Shown here in pieces: positions 62,507 to 64,000 of a stretch of 64,000 bases of DNA; within the stretch, counting starts at the first letter, position 1; every line of letters begins with the position of its first letter. The notes below the pieces were generated by a model. That model ran no database searches, was not told the DNA's origin, and worked only from the letters and a program-made list of their open reading frames with translations. Source of the stretch: JANXSF01 sp043755435 (GTDB taxonomy: Bacteria; Acidobacteriota; Terriglobia; Bryobacterales; Bryobacteraceae); contig JAYUSZ010000073.1 in assembly GCA_043755435.1 (NCBI GenBank), positions 1 to 64,000 of the forward strand, given 5' to 3'. Both the position numbers and the translations under genes were made by a program.

Positions 62507-63718
62507 ATGAGCGAACGCCCTTACTTAAACATTATTCTCGCATTCTGTTTCCTGTTTGCCGCTTGCCAGAAAGGGCCTGAGCGTGCGCCGGCAATTGGTG
62601 AGGCATTCGTTGGCCCCATGTCGATAACATTGCGGCAGGATTTGGGAATCAAGTCTCCTGTTGTTGGAACGGCAAACCATGGTGAGAAAATTGAGATTTT
62701 GCAGGTGCGCCGGCGGTTCACAAGAATTCGAACGGCCGCTGGGATAGAGGGTTGGACCGATCAGGAACGTCTTCTTTCCGCCGAGCAGGTTGAGGCACTT
62801 GGAGTGCTGCGGAAATACGCGGAAACATTGCCCAGCCAAGGTGCGGCTACGGTGAATGATCCGTTGAACATGCATACGGTTCCTAATCGCTATTCCCCAA
62901 GCTTCAGCGTGATCAATCCGGGCGATGTGGTGCAAGTGCTGCAACGCAAAGTTGTACCTCGTGAAGCCTACAAACTTCCCCAGCCGGAAAGGAAGGCATC
63001 GACACCGCTTCCGAAAAAAAAGAGAGGGAAGAAGGGAGACACCGGGCCTGTGCTGCTGACAGACCTGAAGCCTCCGCCGCCGCCAAGTCCTCCTGATGAT
63101 TGGAAGGAACTTTCCTACGACTACAAACCGAAGGAAGACCGTTTGGGTGCTGATGGAAAGCCGCCACCGCAAGATTCATGGACTTTGGTTCGTGCCCCGG
63201 ATGGACGTGCCGGGTGGGTGATGTTCCGGTTGCTGTTCATGCAGATTCCTGACGATGTTGCAGTGTATGCCAGAGGCAGCCGGATTACCGGCTACTTTCC
63301 GATGGGCCTTTCAAAGGGAGCCGACCCATCAAAACAGAACTGGCTTTGGACCACTTTGCTGGATACAACACTACCGATTGAGTTTGATTCGGTGAGGGTG
63401 TTTGTCTATAACGTAGACCGGAATCGTTATGAGTCTGTTTATTGGGAAAAAGGGTTACGGGGACACTTTCCCACATCAACTGCGCCGCCAAGGTTCTCTT
63501 ACGTTGTTGAGGAAACGCCCACGCGATGGGTTCGCAAAACATACATGTTGCAAGGGCGGCAGAGGGCAAAGTTGTTGGGTAAAGAGCCTGTGGAATTGCC
63601 GTTAAATATGCATTTGGACCAGATTGCACGCGATCCAAAGAAGCTGCGAGAAGTGGAAGAAGAAGCACATGGGACTTGGTGGAGCAAAGTTCGGCGGCTG
63701 TTTGTAAGAGGCCCTTAG
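62507..63718 (+). CDS. SH3-like-domain lipoprotein
   Basis: A protein of about 403 residues. M-S-E-R-P-Y, a hydrophobic stretch and L-F-A-A-C form a lipoprotein signal with Cys as the lipidation site; the start is at 62507 (an upstream TTG at 62486 is the alternative). Residues 35-95 resemble a bacterial SH3 domain (V-G-T-A-N-H-G-E-K-I-E-I-L, then I-R-T-A-A-G-I-E-G-W). A second SH3-like stretch follows at about 110-145. A Pro-rich region (P-P-P-P-P-S-P-P) is in the middle, and a basic, charged end (K-V-R-R-L-F-V-R) closes it. This may act at the outer membrane or cell wall. Function unknown. Confidence 0.78.
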   Translation: MSERPYLNIILAFCFLFAACQKGPERAPAIGEAFVGPMSITLRQDLGIKSPVVGTANHGEKIEILQVRRRFTRIRTAAGIEGWTDQERLLSAEQVEALGVLRKYAETLPSQGAATVNDPLNMHTVPNRYSPSFSVINPGDVVQVLQRKVVPREAYKLPQPERKASTPLPKKKRGKKGDTGPVLLTDLKPPPPPSPPDDWKELSYDYKPKEDRLGADGKPPPQDSWTLVRAPDGRAGWVMFRLLFMQIPDDVAVYARGSRITGYFPMGLSKGADPSKQNWLWTTLLDTTLPIEFDSVRVFVYNVDRNRYESVYWEKGLRGHFPTSTAPPRFSYVVEETPTRWVRKTYMLQGRQRAKLLGKEPVELPLNMHLDQIARDPKKLREVEEEAHGTWWSKVRRLFVRGP

Positions 63719-63761
63719 GTGTTCCCCCGTTGCCGACCTGAGCATTAAATCCACGAACTGT

Positions 63762-64000
63762 TTAGGCTAGAAAAGTTTTCACTTTTTCCCACATTGGTTC
63801 CAGAACATTTGTTAGTTCATGATCTGAATCCCAGACATGGAGTTCGGCGTTCGGTTGGCGCTTGACAAATTCCTTTGAGAAATCGACTGGCACTACATCG
63901 TCCTTTTGGCCGTGGAAAATTAAGCATGGCTGGCCGCACTTAGGGTAGTCAGGATACTGCAATCCGTCTTCCAACAATTGGTAGCCGACGCGACGTTTTT
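63762..64000 (-). CDS. Alpha/beta-hydrolase, C-terminal part (partial)
   Basis: The last 79 codons of a gene that enters from the right edge. C-L-I-F-H-G-Q-K-D-D-V-V-P-V carries the catalytic Asp. W-D-S-D-H-E-L-T-N has the catalytic His. This resembles YqiA/YcfP-type esterases. The nucleophile Ser and the start are outside the window. Reading the TTG at 63975-63977 as a start would be wrong, as the frame continues to the edge. Confidence 0.8.
   Translation of the reverse strand, partial: KRRVGYQLLEDGLQYPDYPKCGQPCLIFHGQKDDVVPVDFSKEFVKRQPNAELHVWDSDHELTNVLEPMWEKVKTFLA

Noticed and set aside
1..64000. tRNA genes and CRISPR arrays
   Set aside because: No cloverleaf with a GGTTCGAATC-type T-loop outside genes, and no regularly spaced direct repeats, were seen.

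Overview
The window looks like part of an Acidobacteriota chromosome, most likely a Bryobacterales/Solibacter-type soil bacterium. This is inferred from gene content, not from a marker-gene tree. Supporting signs are a TIGR03435-type protein, TIGR03067-type proteins, secreted PD40-amidohydrolase and BamB-like propellers, sulfatases, an Oar/TonB-receptor remnant, PEP-CTERM proteins, futalosine-route menaquinone genes, and many GTG/TTG starts.

Region by region. 1-107 is the 3' end of leuS. 0.5-6.7 kb holds a sugar-kinase pair on the minus strand (ROK kinase, xylulokinase) divergent from a plus-strand operon (adenosine-specific kinase, SDR epimerase, DapA-like aldolase, MetY). 6.7-16.1 kb is rich in exported proteins: PD40-amidohydrolase, astacin protease, BamB-like propeller, and a protein with three RidA domains, plus a Gfo/Idh/MocA oxidoreductase. 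16.1-21.7 kb has a SulP transporter, a HAD phosphatase, LarB, a DUF192 lipoprotein, and the menaquinone genes mqnP-mqnE.

21.8-33.2 kb is a decayed, rearranged accessory tract. It holds a deleted TonB receptor, a frameshifted TIGR03435 gene, one intact TIGR03067 gene with two broken copies, a PEP-CTERM gene abutting a PIN-like toxin remnant, and a chimeric pseudogene. It also has a surface-protein gene probably split by one base, and a primase/helicase-like ATPase without a recognisable Walker A motif.

33.2-41.1 kb contains a pentaheme cytochrome and PQQ-dehydrogenase pair, a sulfatase, a GT39-like membrane protein and a LarA-like protein. GC-rich palindromes (REP-like) sit between the genes, with three of them in 40.5-41.0 kb. 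41.1-64.0 kb is mostly housekeeping: clpC, a LolD-type ATPase, transporters, two small proteins, the RNase P RNA gene (rnpB, minus strand), a TIM-barrel protein, an Rpn-like nuclease, eno-gpmI, a second sulfatase and a FecR/DUF6600 protein. It ends with a PEP-CTERM protein, coaD, an aspartate-type aminotransferase, manA, a small antisense zinc-ribbon gene, an SH3-like lipoprotein, and the 3' end of an alpha/beta hydrolase gene.

No complete new defence or biosynthetic system could be demonstrated. The most unusual material is the 21.8-33.2 kb tract and the intergenic palindromes. Family names come from reading motifs by eye; no database search was run. Two probable single-base frameshifts (22.24 kb and 30.84 kb) could be real mutations or assembly errors.
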